Shown here: in pieces, positions 9,977 through 19,020 of the stretch
Position numbering within the stretch: the first letter of the stretch is position 1
How the letters are laid out: every line of letters starts with the position of its first letter
Origin: Rhizorhapis sp. SPR117
Lineage (GTDB): Bacteria; Pseudomonadota; Alphaproteobacteria; Sphingomonadales; Sphingomonadaceae
Direction: 5' to 3'
Length of the DNA: 45,777 bases
Assembly: GCF_021742065.1 (NCBI RefSeq)
Contig: NZ_JAKKIE010000033.1
Location: 1 to 45,777 of the forward strand
The notes under the pieces: model-generated
The model's database searches: none
Told to the model about the DNA's origin: nothing
Seen by the model: only the letters and a program-made list of their open reading frames with translations
Translations under genes and position numbers: made by a program

Positions 9977-10924
9977 CTAATGCCTGTTATGAGGATCGAG
10001 TGCGCTGGATCGCCGTGGCACTGGTCTGTCGTGGGGAAACAGGGCTGATCTGCAGCCATTTCGCGGCATTGTGGAAGGAAGCGCAACCTCTGGCAGGACC
10101 CCCATCCCCGCCGCCATTTGTTCCAGCGCCGCAATGCGACTTTCGGTGGCCGGGTGGGTGGAAAAGAGTTGGCTGACATGGGCCGGAACGATGTAAAGTT
10201 GGGCAGCCGCCGGATTGCGCTCTGCAACCGGATTGGGAATTCGTTCTGCACCGCTCGCAATTTTTCGTAGCGCAGAGGCCAGCGCGCGTGGATTGCCGCT
10301 AATTTCCCCGCCTGCTCGATCCGCGCCATATTCGCGCGTCCGGCTGATCGCCATTTGCACGATCATCGCCGCGAAAGGCGCAACCAGTACCGCCAGAATG
10401 CCCGCGAAGCCAAACCCTCTGCCATCGCCATTGCGGAAGAACAGGCCAAAATTGGCCAGCATCGAGATTGCGCCGGCTATGGTTGCCACCATGGTCATGA
10501 TCAATGTGTCACGATTACGCACATGACCCAGCTCATGCGCCATCACGCCGGCGATTTCATCCCGGTTCAGCATGGATAGCAGACCAGTCGTCGCCGCAAC
10601 CGCCGCATTCTCAGGATTGCGCCCGGTAGCAAAAGCGTTGGGATGCGGACTGTCGATCATATAGACTTTCGGCATTGGCAGGCCCGCACGCTCGGCCAAC
10701 TGTTGCACCAGTCCATAAAATTCAGGCTCCGTGCGACCGTCCACCTCTCGCGCATGGTGCATACGCAGGACGATCTTGTCGGCGTTCCAGAATGTGAAAA
10801 GGTTCATCCCCGCTGCAACCAGTAGTGCAAGCGCTGCACCACCAGCCCCGCCAAATGCATAGCCTAGGACCATGAACAGCGCCGTCAGCGCCGAAAGCAG
10901 CATCAAGGTTTTCAAGCCGTTCAC
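9977..10924 (-). CDS. htpX: Membrane zinc metalloprotease HtpX
   Basis: HtpX is an inner-membrane M48 protease that degrades damaged membrane proteins. Two membrane segments lie at about residues 5-45, then comes the zinc motif HELGH (H130, E131, H134). Two further hydrophobic segments follow, with the third-ligand region REYGAD near residue 207. Length is 315 residues, slightly long for the family, with a proline- and arginine-rich tail. The start codon is GTG at 10924. It is the first gene of the minus-strand group that runs through rsmB, rpe and purH, and it is divergent from the small DUF1674 gene across a 90-base promoter gap. Confidence 0.95.
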   Translation of the reverse strand: MNGLKTLMLLSALTALFMVLGYAFGGAGGAALALLVAAGMNLFTFWNADKIVLRMHHAREVDGRTEPEFYGLVQQLAERAGLPMPKVYMIDSPHPNAFATGRNPENAAVAATTGLLSMLNRDEIAGVMAHELGHVRNRDTLIMTMVATIAGAISMLANFGLFFRNGDGRGFGFAGILAVLVAPFAAMIVQMAISRTREYGADRAGGEISGNPRALASALRKIASGAERIPNPVAERNPAAAQLYIVPAHVSQLFSTHPATESRIAALEQMAAGMGVLPEVALPSTMPRNGCRSALFPHDRPVPRRSSALDPHNRH

Positions 10925-11014
10925 TTGCCAAGTCTTCCCATCAATGATCAGTATAGTGTTCGGCCATGAATGTTGGGTGACATATCGACCCGTTCAAGAT
11001 GAAAAGGATAGAAA

Positions 11015-11182
11015 ATGGGCAAACGTCCCGATCATGTAAAACCCCCGGCTCACCTGTCAAAAAGTCCGCCCGTGCCCGAGCCGGATCCCGTCGACAAGGA
11101 CATGACGGCAGACCGGAATGATCCATCAAACCCGGTCCGTTATGGTGATTGGGAACGCAAGGGTATCGCGATCGACTTCTGA
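11015..11182 (+). CDS. DUF1674 protein, SdhAF4-like
   Basis: A 55-residue protein rich in proline and charge whose end, NPVRYGDWERKGIAIDF, matches the conserved DUF1674 tail (RYGDWE.KG...DF). Eukaryotic members (SdhAF4) help flavinylated SdhA join SdhB and limit harmful oxidation during succinate dehydrogenase assembly. A similar role in bacteria is inferred. AAGGA lies seven bases before the ATG at 11015. It is divergent from htpX. No sdh genes are in the window. The gene is short enough to be missed by ordinary length cut-offs. Confidence 0.85.
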   Translation: MGKRPDHVKPPAHLSKSPPVPEPDPVDKDMTADRNDPSNPVRYGDWERKGIAIDF

Positions 11183-11357
11183 TCCTGCCCAAATGGCTTA
11201 TAAACCCGCCCCCATTGCCCACCAGTCGTCGCGTTTTTTACACACTATTCGACGGTTCGTGCGATCCATGCGAGCAGCGGGCGTGCAGTATCATGTGGTC
11301 ACACCTAGGATTCAAAGAATAACCAAACAGACCGGGCCTTCGGGAGATCGCAATATC

Positions 11358-11894
11358 ATGCTGCAGTATAATGATTTTTCCCTGTCCGGGCGCCACTGCG
11401 AACCCAATGGAAATGCCATGGACGATGCCCCGCTTCGCCCCGATCCTGCGCAGGGCAATATCGACCCCGATGATGCGCTGTTCAAAGCTATTGGCAAGCT
11501 GATTTATAGCTGGGGCAAGCTTGAGTCCCAATTGGAAGGGAAGATCGGCGAACTGCGGCAAATCGCGGGAGACGTTCGCCTTACGGGGGCGCGGACCAAG
11601 CCTACAATAGGCAAGATGCTCGCGGAACTTCGCGCCATAATTTCGATGCGCAACCGGCGCGACAATCAACAGCTTGTGGAAATCACGCAGATTGAATGCG
11701 TGATCCAGAAAATCGACATGTTTCGCATGCTGGTGATACAGGGCTTTCAATCCCCCGCCGACCAAAGCGAAGCAGGAGGCCGCTCCTTCCTGTGCCGGGA
11801 TGCCAAAAACAATGTCGTGTGCATTGCCCTGGAAGAATTGAACGAAAAAGTCTCTCGCCTCGACGATTGCCGGAAACGTCTGCTCGCATTGTGA
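11358..11894 (+). CDS. Hypothetical protein, mostly helical
   Basis: I do not recognise this 178-residue protein. After about 35 residues of low order comes a helical stretch (residues 38-125) with charged and hydrophobic residues alternating (KLIYSWGKLESQLEGKIGEL), then a short middle and a charged C-terminal helix (ELNEKVSRLDDCRKRLLAL). There is no signal peptide or membrane segment. The frame is open further upstream but would overlap the DUF1674 gene. The ATG at 11358 has GGGAG 11 bases before it, while one at 11418 has no such site. The N-terminal pattern recalls small helical-bundle proteins of unknown function that contain a 'WGKLE' box. No function is assigned. Confidence 0.6.
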   Translation: MLQYNDFSLSGRHCEPNGNAMDDAPLRPDPAQGNIDPDDALFKAIGKLIYSWGKLESQLEGKIGELRQIAGDVRLTGARTKPTIGKMLAELRAIISMRNRRDNQQLVEITQIECVIQKIDMFRMLVIQGFQSPADQSEAGGRSFLCRDAKNNVVCIALEELNEKVSRLDDCRKRLLAL

Positions 11895-12025
11895 TGTGCA
11901 CTGACATTATTTCGGACAATGTTGCCCTTCGACTGAATTAACAATTCCACCATGCTTGACCTTGCGAAATCGAACCGCAATGGCTGTGCTCTATTCTGTG
12001 CGCGGCAACAGCAAAAGGATGATCG

Positions 12026-12898
12026 ATGACCCTGAAAAAGATCCGAAAGGCCGTGTTTCCCGTCGCAGGCCTTGGCACGCGATTTTTGCCTGCGACCAAG
12101 GTCGTGCCAAAGGAAATGCTGCCGGTGGTCGACCGCCCGTTGATCCAGTATGCCGTCGATGAGGCGCTGGAGGCTGGCATCGAACAAATGATCTTTGTCA
12201 CGGGCCGGGGCAAAGGCGTGATCGAAGACCATTTCGACATCGCCTATGAACTGGAACATACCATGTCGGCGCGCGGCAAGGATCTGTCGATTCTGGCGCC
12301 GACTCGATTAATGCCGGGAAATGCGGCCTTTGTCCGCCAACAGGAACCAATGGGCCTTGGCCATGCCGTATGGTGTGCCCGCGAAATTGTCGGCGATGAA
12401 CCCTTTGCCGTGTTCCTCCCCGATGAATTCATGGTTGGGACGCCCGGATGCATGAAACAGATGGTCGATGCCTATGAAAAAGTCGGCGGTAACCTGATCT
12501 GCGCGCTGGAAGTGCCGATGGACCAGACGTCAAGCTATGGCGTGCTTGATCCCGGTAGCGTCGACGGCACGTTGACGGAAGTCAGGGGCCTGGTCGAAAA
12601 ACCCGCGCCAGGAACCGCCCCGTCCAATCTCATCATCGCCGGCCGCTATATTCTCCAACCGCAAGTCATGCAGCTGCTTGAGCGACAGGAAAAGGGCGCT
12701 GGCGGGGAAATCCAGCTAACCGACGCCATGGCCGCGATGATCGGCAATCAGCCGTTCCATGGGGTGACCTTTGACGGCCGCCGTTTCGATTGCGGGTCAA
12801 AGGCCGGATATATCGAAGCCAATTTCGCGCTGGCGCTGGAACGTGAAGACATGCGCGATCACATCCGCGCATTCGCCATGGATTTGCTCAAACTATGA
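12026..12898 (+). CDS. galU: UTP-glucose-1-phosphate uridylyltransferase
   Basis: GalU makes UDP-glucose, a donor for polysaccharides and glycolipids. The nucleotide-binding signature AGLGTRFLPATKVVPKEMLP is at residues 14-33, VEKP lies near residue 190, and GGEIQLTDA follows. Length is 290 residues, as usual. The ATG at 12026 has AAGGATG just upstream. The metal-site region reads FLPDEFM where many relatives have PDD, a conservative change. Two palindromic repeat arms follow about 100 bases downstream, in the convergent gap with ssb. Confidence 0.95.
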   Translation: MTLKKIRKAVFPVAGLGTRFLPATKVVPKEMLPVVDRPLIQYAVDEALEAGIEQMIFVTGRGKGVIEDHFDIAYELEHTMSARGKDLSILAPTRLMPGNAAFVRQQEPMGLGHAVWCAREIVGDEPFAVFLPDEFMVGTPGCMKQMVDAYEKVGGNLICALEVPMDQTSSYGVLDPGSVDGTLTEVRGLVEKPAPGTAPSNLIIAGRYILQPQVMQLLERQEKGAGGEIQLTDAMAAMIGNQPFHGVTFDGRRFDCGSKAGYIEANFALALEREDMRDHIRAFAMDLLKL

Positions 12899-12998
12899 CC
12901 CCCTTTCCCCTTGGGAATCATACCGTTGCGACAAGTAGGCTGGGCTCGCCATCATAGCCCTCTGAAGGGACTATTGCATCATTCGTGCATTTCCTGAT

Positions 12999-13092
12999 TT
13001 TCGTCGTTCCCGCGAAGGCGGGAACCCATCTCCCGACGTAAAATCAAGCGGTCAGGTCAGGAAATGGATCCCCGCCTTCGCGGGGATGACGG
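12999..13092. repeat. Palindromic repeat pair, copy a
   Basis: Two inverted arms face each other in the galU/ssb convergent gap. The left arm (12999-13035) contains the small palindrome CCCGCGAAGGCGGG, and the right arm (13061-13092) contains its complement CCCCGCCTTCGCGGGG. They are separated by 25 bases, and pairing is imperfect away from the cores. The left arm differs from the left arm beside the GIY-YIG gene (26289-26325) at only two of 37 positions, so they belong to one family. In-frame translation of such repeats gives 'VIPAKAGIH'-like text. Confidence 0.8.
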
Positions 13093-13139
13093 TAAAATGA
13101 AATTATGCAACGATCCCCACAGGGGAGAGGGAATTCAGA

Positions 13140-13658
13140 TCAGAACGGCACTTCATCATCCAGGTCATTGTCAAAGCTTGGACCGCTGCTGCGCGCACCG
13201 CTGCTTTTGGCACCGCCCATGCCGCCATCGTCATAGCCACTGCTTGATGCGCCCCAGCCTTCGTCACTACGCCCGCCGCCACTCGATCCGCCCGACGATC
13301 CGCCTTCACGTCCATCGAGCATCACCAGCTTGGCATCGAATCCCTGCAGCACCACCTCTGTCGAATAGCGGTCAGCGCCCGATTGGTCCTGCCATTTGCG
13401 CGTGCGGAGCTGGCCCTCGATATAGACCTTGCTACCCTTGCGCAAAAAGCGTTCGGCAACGCCGACCAGACCTTCTGAAAAAATGGCGACGGTGTGCCAT
13501 TCGGTCCGGTCCTTGCGCTCACCCGTGTTGCGGTCTTTCCAGCTTTCCGATGTGGCAATGCGGATATTGCACACCTTGCCGCCATTCTGAAAGCTGCGGA
13601 CTTCCGGGTCGGCGCCCAAATTCCCAAGGAGAATCACCTTGTTGACGCTACCTGCCAT
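13140..13658 (-). CDS. ssb: Single-stranded DNA-binding protein
   Basis: SSB coats single-stranded DNA in replication and repair. Residues 1-110 are the OB fold, beginning [19 protein letters not shown] and including RTEWH and [11 protein letters not shown] glycine- and serine-rich linker follows, and the acidic tip DDEVPF is the usual docking peptide for partner proteins. Length is 172 residues. The frame is open up to 13817, but the ATG at 13658 starts the family sequence and has AGGAG six bases upstream. It lies 62 bases after feoB. Confidence 0.96.
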   Translation of the reverse strand: MAGSVNKVILLGNLGADPEVRSFQNGGKVCNIRIATSESWKDRNTGERKDRTEWHTVAIFSEGLVGVAERFLRKGSKVYIEGQLRTRKWQDQSGADRYSTEVVLQGFDAKLVMLDGREGGSSGGSSGGGRSDEGWGASSSGYDDGGMGGAKSSGARSSGPSFDNDLDDEVPF

Positions 13659-13720
13659 GCTGTCTCCTGTCGTCTCGCAATTGCTGGAGCGACGCCGCGC
13701 GCCGCATTTGGAAACCGCCC

Positions 13721-15580
13721 TTATAGCCCCAGCGCGGTTGCCGTCCAGAAGGTAATCCCGGCAAATACATAGGCGAGCACGAACAAATAGCCGACCATGA
13801 ATGCCGGCCAGCGCCAACCATTGGTTTCACGACGCGCAACCGCAATGGTGGAGATGCATTGCGGCGCGAAAACGAACCAGGCAAGAAAGGCGAGAGCGGT
13901 CGCCAACGACCAGCGGCCCTGCAAACGCTGACTCAGTGATCGCTCGGTGGCGATTTCATCGTCGCTCTGTTCAATCGAATAGACCGTGGCAAGCGCCGAC
14001 ACCGCGACTTCACGCGCAGCCATGGCTGGAATCAGCGCCAATGAAATGTCGCGGTTGAACCCGACGGGTTCCATGACCGTACTGAGTCCGCCCGCAATCC
14101 GGCCCGCGATGCTGTAATCAACGGGCGACACCGCACTGCCTTCAGGCGGCTTGGGAAAGCTCAGCAGCGCCCAGAGAACGACCGTGGAGATAAAAATGAT
14201 GGTCCCGGCCCGCTTCAGGAAAATCGCGGCGCGCTGCCACAATCCCAAAATTATATCACGTGGGCGCGGCCACTGATATTTCGGCATTTCCATCAGGAAA
14301 CCACTGCTTTTGCCCCGCGTGACGCTCCGCCGTAATACCAGCGCCGTTACAAGCGCACCGGCGATCCCGCTGACATACAGGATGAAAAGCACCAGCCCCT
14401 GAAGGCCAATGCCGCCAGCCAACGTCCGGTTGGGAATGAAAGCGGCGATAATCACGGCATAGACGGGCAAGCGCGCCGAACAGGTCATCAATGGCGCGAT
14501 CAATATGGTCGTCAGACGATCCTTGGGATCGCTGATCGTCCGTGTCGCCATGATACCCGGAATAGCACAGGCGAAGGACGACAAGAGCGGGATGAAGGCG
14601 CGGCCAGACAAGCCCACGCGCGCCATCAATCCATCCATCAGAAAGGCCGCACGGACCATATAGCCAGTCGCTTCCAACATCAGGATGAAGAAGAACAGGA
14701 TCAAAATCTGCGGCAGAAATACGATCACCGAACCGACGCCGTTGATGACCCCGTCAACCAGGAAGGAGCGAAATATATTGTCGGGCAGAACGGCGGTCAC
14801 CATGTCCGCCATCGCCGCCGCCCAGCCTTCGAGCAATGCCATCGGCGGCGCGGACCATGAAAAGACGGCCTGAAACATGACAAAAAGCAACACCGCCAAT
14901 ATGACCGGCCCCAGTAACGGGTGCAGCACCACAGTATCGACCGCAGAAGTCAGCCGTCGAACCGGCGTTTCCGAACGCACCGCATTTTGGGCAATCCGGC
15001 GCGCCCGCGCCTGCACATCGGTAAAGCTACCGGCCGATTGCGGCGCCGGGTTAGGCGCCTTGCCGTCGCCAAGGACAACCGCCAGTTGCTCGCGAAGATC
15101 ATCAAGGCCCCGCTTGCGCACCGCGACAGTCGGAAGCACTGGCACACCAAGGTCGCGGGACAAGGATTCGGGGGACAGTTCCAACCCGTCCCGCTTTGCC
15201 AGATCCACCATGTTAAGCGCGGTCACAACAGGCAGATCGAGCGCAATCAACTCCAGCGCGAATCGCAGGTGATTGTCCAGATTGGCGGCGTCCAGCACAA
15301 TGACCAGCGCATCAGGTTGTCGTTCGCCCGCTTGCCTGCCCATAACGACATCACGCGTAACCTGTTCATCGGGGCTGGCCGGATTAAGGCTGTACGTGCC
15401 GGGAAGGTCGACCAGTTCAACCGGGCGGCCATCGCTCAGCATCAAGCGTCCCGACTTCCGTTCGACCGTTACACCTGGATAATTGCCAAGTTTCTGCCGT
15501 GCGCCCGTCAACGCATTGAACAGGGCGCTTTTGCCGGCATTGGGATTGCCGACCAGCGCGACCAGCGGAATACTGCTCAT
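13721..15580 (-). CDS. feoB: Ferrous iron transport protein B
   Basis: FeoB is the inner-membrane ferrous iron permease with an N-terminal G domain. Visible motifs are GNPNAGKS (G1), [10 protein letters not shown] (G3) and NMVD (G4), then a helical spacer and about eight or more membrane segments with the conserved SCARLPVY-type block (here SARLPVY). Length from the ATG at 15580 is 619 residues, within the family's short range. That ATG overlaps the feoA stop (ATGA), so the two are translated together. The frame extends upstream to 15670, but that part overlaps feoA. No feoC is present. Confidence 0.96.
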   Translation of the reverse strand: MSSIPLVALVGNPNAGKSALFNALTGARQKLGNYPGVTVERKSGRLMLSDGRPVELVDLPGTYSLNPASPDEQVTRDVVMGRQAGERQPDALVIVLDAANLDNHLRFALELIALDLPVVTALNMVDLAKRDGLELSPESLSRDLGVPVLPTVAVRKRGLDDLREQLAVVLGDGKAPNPAPQSAGSFTDVQARARRIAQNAVRSETPVRRLTSAVDTVVLHPLLGPVILAVLLFVMFQAVFSWSAPPMALLEGWAAAMADMVTAVLPDNIFRSFLVDGVINGVGSVIVFLPQILILFFFILMLEATGYMVRAAFLMDGLMARVGLSGRAFIPLLSSFACAIPGIMATRTISDPKDRLTTILIAPLMTCSARLPVYAVIIAAFIPNRTLAGGIGLQGLVLFILYVSGIAGALVTALVLRRSVTRGKSSGFLMEMPKYQWPRPRDIILGLWQRAAIFLKRAGTIIFISTVVLWALLSFPKPPEGSAVSPVDYSIAGRIAGGLSTVMEPVGFNRDISLALIPAMAAREVAVSALATVYSIEQSDDEIATERSLSQRLQGRWSLATALAFLAWFVFAPQCISTIAVARRETNGWRWPAFMVGYLFVLAYVFAGITFWTATALGL

Positions 15581-15852
15581 GCTGCGTCCTTCACCTCCGC
15601 AGAGGGCCGCACGGTAATGGCGGCAGCATGCAAGCGGCGCATGGCGACGATCATGCGTCCCACCCGGCATGCGATGGGACCGCGCCCAAACAGACCGCCA
15701 TGATGGAGCGCTTCAACAATGACGCCCTCGCTAATCCCTAGCTCCTGCAAACGCTGCCCCTCAAGGTCGGACAGTTGGGACCAGTTCACCCTGTCGATAC
15801 AGGCTGGTTGGCGAAGCGGAAGCTGGTCAAGGCGCACGTGCGAAACTTTCAA
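15577..15852 (-). CDS. feoA: Ferrous iron transport protein A
   Basis: A small SH3-like protein that supports FeoB. The pattern LRQLGI-like (LQELGISEG), GRGPIACRVG and a final MIVAMRR...AAITV strand fits the family. The longest frame starts with TTG at 15852 (91 residues). A GTG at 15837 would begin VRLDQLPL, which is closer to relatives of about 86 residues. Neither has a strong ribosome site, so the start is uncertain by five residues. It is coupled to feoB by an ATGA overlap, and a Fur-like palindrome lies upstream. Confidence 0.9.
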   Translation of the reverse strand: MKVSHVRLDQLPLRQPACIDRVNWSQLSDLEGQRLQELGISEGVIVEALHHGGLFGRGPIACRVGRMIVAMRRLHAAAITVRPSAEVKDAA

Positions 15853-15878
15853 TGCTCAACGGGAACAAAACGCAATCT

Positions 15879-15895
15879 TGCGATTGATTATCAAT
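15879..15895. promoter_or_regulatory. Candidate Fur-binding site upstream of feoAB
   Basis: The plus strand reads ATTGATTATCAAT at 15883-15895, a perfect palindrome around one base. The overlapping 15-mer at 15879-15893 matches the 7-1-7 Fur consensus (TGATAAT-n-ATTATCA) at 11 of 14 positions, with one half-site perfect. It lies 27 bases upstream of the longest feoA start. Iron-dependent repression of feoAB by Fur is well known in proteobacteria. That this site serves it is inference. Confidence 0.5.
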
Positions 15896-15936
15896 AACCG
15901 TGAGAAATTACCAGTCCCACATGCAAACCTGTCCAC

Positions 15937-16599
15937 TTATATTGCCGGATACCGCAAACGACCAATAAACCGCGTCAGGCTGGGCCGCCGTTCGGCACGC
16001 GCCTGCCATTGAGCCTTGGCCTTTTCGAATCGCATGATCCCGTCGATCCGCCGTGCCAGAAACTCGCGGGTTTCCGCCACGTTTTCACTTTCATCGTCCA
16101 GAAATACCAGAAGCGTCGCGGTATAGATGCCCCCCAGAATTGCCCGCTTGCTGTAATGGTTGAAATCCGTCGTGCTATCTCCGGCAAGGCGCCACATCTG
16201 ATCTGCCGCCCGCCAGCCCATCCGCGCAGCCTTTATCATATTCTGCGGCATGGCCAGAATTGCCTGCGCCCTGCGTAATGCCTCACGGTTCGGTGTAAGC
16301 CGTTCGAGTCGCGCTTCAACAAGAGTGGTGATTTTCTCACGCACCTTTTGCGACGAGAGCCTTTCGGGTGAAACGTCCTGCGCCATTGCCTTGTCGAGCC
16401 ATTGGAACCAGGCGTCGATCATATCGGTCGTACCGCCGGGGAATGCCAACGCCACCATCGCCGGGTCAAGATTCGCCTCATACGCCGCACTGGTCAGCGC
16501 CTTGTGGTTCCATCCATCAAAAGCCGCATGGCCGGGCAGCCGCGGCGCAAGATAGTCGCGCACTTCATCAAGGGTGGGAACTTCGGGTAAAGGCATCAT
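15937..16599 (-). CDS. COQ9 family protein
   Basis: COQ9-type proteins bind lipids and support ubiquinone synthesis, partnering the COQ7 hydroxylase in eukaryotes. The 220-residue protein shows TRR-type helical text, the middle helix pair ending MVALAFPGG, and the conserved TDFNHYSKRAILGGIYTAT (residues 160-178), which is the strongest family mark. It has no membrane segment. The ATG at 16599, one of two in tandem, has GGGAG upstream; the frame extends to 16737, but there it overlaps ribH. It is 28 bases after ribH. The TetR-like fold of this family makes it easy to mistake for a regulator. Confidence 0.85.
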   Translation of the reverse strand: MMPLPEVPTLDEVRDYLAPRLPGHAAFDGWNHKALTSAAYEANLDPAMVALAFPGGTTDMIDAWFQWLDKAMAQDVSPERLSSQKVREKITTLVEARLERLTPNREALRRAQAILAMPQNMIKAARMGWRAADQMWRLAGDSTTDFNHYSKRAILGGIYTATLLVFLDDESENVAETREFLARRIDGIMRFEKAKAQWQARAERRPSLTRFIGRLRYPAI

Positions 16600-16627
16600 G
16601 CTTGTCTCCCTCTCGAATCCGCCGGGA

Positions 16628-17050
16628 TCAGGCTGCGAACTTCTGCCCGATCTCGAACATGGCAATGGCGGCCTTGGCCGCTTCGCCGCCCTTGTCCTTT
16701 TCGGACATGCGAGCACGGGCAAGAGCCTGTGCTTCATTTTCCACCGTCAAAATGCCATTGCCAATAGCAATGCCATCCATCGAAAGCGCCATCAGACCGC
16801 GCGCGCTTTCATTCGATACGATTTCGAAATGATAAGTTTCGCCACGAATCACCACCCCGATCGCAATGAAACCATCATAGCGGCCCGACTCGGCCGCGAT
16901 AGCGATCGCACCGGGAATTTCGAGAGCGCCGGGCACCGTCAGTACATCAGATTTATGGCCCGCCTCGTGCAATGCCGCCTGCGCGCCTTCGATCAACATG
17001 TCATTGAGATGATCGTAGAAGCGCGCTTCGACGATGAGAAATTTGGCCAT
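16628..17050 (-). CDS. ribH: 6,7-dimethyl-8-ribityllumazine synthase
   Basis: RibH condenses the RibB product with the pyrimidine from RibD to form the lumazine precursor of riboflavin. Key blocks are VPGALEIP (phosphate and substrate pocket), [14 protein letters not shown] with the catalytic histidine region, and NGILTVEN. At 140 residues it matches the short pentameric or icosahedral type. AAGGA lies seven bases before the ATG. It begins 11 bases after the HTH-RibB fusion gene, so both are probably on one transcript. Confidence 0.96.
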   Translation of the reverse strand: MAKFLIVEARFYDHLNDMLIEGAQAALHEAGHKSDVLTVPGALEIPGAIAIAAESGRYDGFIAIGVVIRGETYHFEIVSNESARGLMALSMDGIAIGNGILTVENEAQALARARMSEKDKGGEAAKAAIAMFEIGQKFAA

Positions 17051-17061
17051 GGCTTGGTCCT

Positions 17062-18342
17062 TCAGTTTTCGATGCGCTGTTCGCCAACCACGGCAAGGTC
17101 ATAGCCGTCAAGCGCAACAAGGCTGTGATGGCTGTTGGTGAGCAGAATCATGTCATGCACGCCCAGTTCGGCCAATATCTGAGCGCCCACGCCATAATCG
17201 CGCAATTCATCCATATTTGTCTCTTCTATTCCGGCCTTCATGCGAAACATACGCGTGAAGGCATCGGCGGTGTGCCGGTTCAGCACGACGACGATGCCGG
17301 ATCCCGCCTCCCCGATAATTTCCATCGAAAGGGAAAGAAGCGTACTGCGCGATCCCTCCTGCCCCAGAAGATCGGAAAAGGGCGAAAGCTGATGCATACG
17401 GACCAGGGTTGGCTTGTCAGGATCGATTCGACCCTTCTGAAGCACGATTTGTTCTGTGCCCGTAGCCTTGTTGTAAAAGGTCATCGCGGTCCAGGCCCCG
17501 CCCCAACGGCTGACAAATTCCACTTCCGCACGCTTTTCAACCAAATGATCGTTCCGGCGGCGATAGGCAATGAGGTCACGGATCGTCCCGATTTTCAGCC
17601 GGTGCTTTTGCGCGAAGGGAATCAAGTCGTCCATGCGCGCCATGGTGCCGTCGTCCCTCATGATCTCGCAGATCACACCTGAAGGATTAAGGCCCGCCAG
17701 TCGCGCCACATCGACGGCCGCTTCGGTATGCCCTGTGCGGACAAGAACGCCACCATCACGCGCAACCAGCGGAAAGACATGGCCGGGCGTGACAATATCT
17801 TCGCGCCCGCGCGCCGCATCGATAGCAACGGCGATGGTCCGGGCGCGGTCGGCGGCACTGATACCCGTAGTTACGCCCTCACGCGCTTCGATCGAAACGG
17901 TAAAGGCCGTTTCATGACGCGTCCCGTTATGTCGACTCATCAGATCAAGGCCCAGCGCCTCCACCCGTGCCCTGGTCAGCGTGAGGCAAATCAGGCCGCG
18001 CCCGTGGGTAGCCATGAAATTGATTGCATCGGGTGTCGCCATTTGCGCGGGAATGACAAGGTCGCCTTCATTTTCCCGATCCTCATCGTCGACCAGAATG
18101 AACATACGGCCATTGCGCGCTTCGTTGATGATTTCTTCGGGACTGGCCAGTGCCGTGCCACCTGCGCGTTTCAACAGATACTGTTCCAGTTTCCCCAATG
18201 TGTCGGCAGTGGGATTCCAGTCCGTTTCATCCATTTTGCGCAGGGAGTTGGCATGAAGGCCCGCCGCACGGGCGAGGCCGGAGCGCGACATACCACCATC
18301 GGTGATGAGACCGCGCAGCTTTTCCATCAGATCAGTGCTCAT
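17062..18342 (-). CDS. ribB: HTH - DHBP synthase (RibB) - degenerate RibA fusion
   Basis: Three parts are visible in 426 residues. Residues 1-60 are a small helix-turn-helix-like domain ([18 protein letters not shown], then [14 protein letters not shown]). Residues 66-262 are DHBP synthase, which makes the four-carbon unit for riboflavin from ribulose 5-phosphate; [10 protein letters not shown] (85-94), [10 protein letters not shown] and TPGHVFPL are intact. Residues 270-426 align with GTP cyclohydrolase II, but the segment 314-336, which should carry the three zinc cysteines, has none, so this half cannot be a normal RibA. A perfect palindrome ends 11 bases before the ATG. The layout suggests self-regulation by the HTH. 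A separate active ribA would be needed elsewhere in the genome. Confidence 0.9.
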   Translation of the reverse strand: MSTDLMEKLRGLITDGGMSRSGLARAAGLHANSLRKMDETDWNPTADTLGKLEQYLLKRAGGTALASPEEIINEARNGRMFILVDDEDRENEGDLVIPAQMATPDAINFMATHGRGLICLTLTRARVEALGLDLMSRHNGTRHETAFTVSIEAREGVTTGISAADRARTIAVAIDAARGREDIVTPGHVFPLVARDGGVLVRTGHTEAAVDVARLAGLNPSGVICEIMRDDGTMARMDDLIPFAQKHRLKIGTIRDLIAYRRRNDHLVEKRAEVEFVSRWGGAWTAMTFYNKATGTEQIVLQKGRIDPDKPTLVRMHQLSPFSDLLGQEGSRSTLLSLSMEIIGEAGSGIVVVLNRHTADAFTRMFRMKAGIEETNMDELRDYGVGAQILAELGVHDMILLTNSHHSLVALDGYDLAVVGEQRIEN

Positions 18343-18352
18343 GCAGGCCTGT

Positions 18353-18372
18353 TATCACATTAAAATGTGATA
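18353..18372. promoter_or_regulatory. Palindromic operator candidate before the HTH-RibB gene
   Basis: TATCACAT and ATGTGATA form a perfect 8-bp inverted repeat around TAAA, ending 11 bases upstream of the ATG at 18342. A further half-site (TTCACAT) lies at 18386-18392. A weak minus-strand promoter can be drawn: TTGGCT at 18377-18382, a 17-base spacer, and TGTGAT at 18354-18359 inside the palindrome. Transcription would then start about five bases before the ATG. A bound dimer would block RNA polymerase. The obvious candidate ligand is the HTH domain encoded by the gene itself; this is inference. Confidence 0.55.
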
Positions 18373-18398
18373 TTGAAGCCAAAACTTCACATCTCGGT

Positions 18399-19010
18399 TC
18401 AGCTATCGGGCGTCACTTGCCTCATCCGCGCCAGGTAACGCGCCAGAACATCGATTTCCAGGTTGAACATCCGTCCAGCAGGCAGTGCTTCAAGCGTCGT
18501 CATCTGCGCTGTGTGCGGAATGACATTGATGCCGAAATGGACACTGCCATCGGGCTGATCTTCAACCTCGTTGACGGTCAGGGAAATGCCGTCAATGGCG
18601 ATTGAGCCTTTGGGCGCCAGACTTGGCGCCAACTCCTTTGGCGCAGATATGACAATACGGGTCGAATCACCCTGTGGAGTTGCCGACACCAGCGTGCCGA
18701 CGCCATCTACATGGCCGGTTACAATATGCCCGCCCAATTCATCGCCTACGCGCAACGCCCGCTCAAGATTCAGCCGCGCACCGGGGACCCACATTCCTGA
18801 GGGAGTCCGGGACAGGGTTTCACTGGAAACGTCCACCGCGAACCAGTCGTCGCCCTTTTCAACAACGGTCAGACAGACACCCGAACAGGCGATGGACGCG
18901 CCGATCGCGACGCTATCCATGTCATAATTGCTTGCAATGCGCAGATGCAGGTCGCCCCGCTGTTCCGCGCTTTCGATCTGACCCATATCCGTGATGATGC
19001 CTGTGAACAT
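18399..19010 (-). CDS. ribE: Riboflavin synthase, alpha type
   Basis: RibE dismutates two lumazine molecules into riboflavin and the RibD-pathway pyrimidine. Two lumazine-binding repeats are seen: the first begins MFTGIITDMGQI and contains GVCLTV, and the second contains GHVDGVG and GISLTVN. Length is 203 residues. The frame runs up to 19121, but the ATG at 19010 starts the universal MFTGI sequence. It follows ribD by ten bases. A 56-base gap holding the palindrome at 18353-18372 separates it from the HTH-ribB gene, so the cluster may have a second promoter there. Confidence 0.96.
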   Translation of the reverse strand: MFTGIITDMGQIESAEQRGDLHLRIASNYDMDSVAIGASIACSGVCLTVVEKGDDWFAVDVSSETLSRTPSGMWVPGARLNLERALRVGDELGGHIVTGHVDGVGTLVSATPQGDSTRIVISAPKELAPSLAPKGSIAIDGISLTVNEVEDQPDGSVHFGINVIPHTAQMTTLEALPAGRMFNLEIDVLARYLARMRQVTPDS

Positions 19011-19020
19011 GTGAAGGTTC

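Noticed and set aside
9977..10329. Second gene inside the htpX 3' end, other frame
   Set aside because: It is a shadow frame; the htpX frame continues to a TAG with family-consistent sequence.
13106..13126. Terminator CCCC-ACA-GGGG between ssb and galU
   Set aside because: The stem is only 5-6 bp and no T-run follows on either strand.
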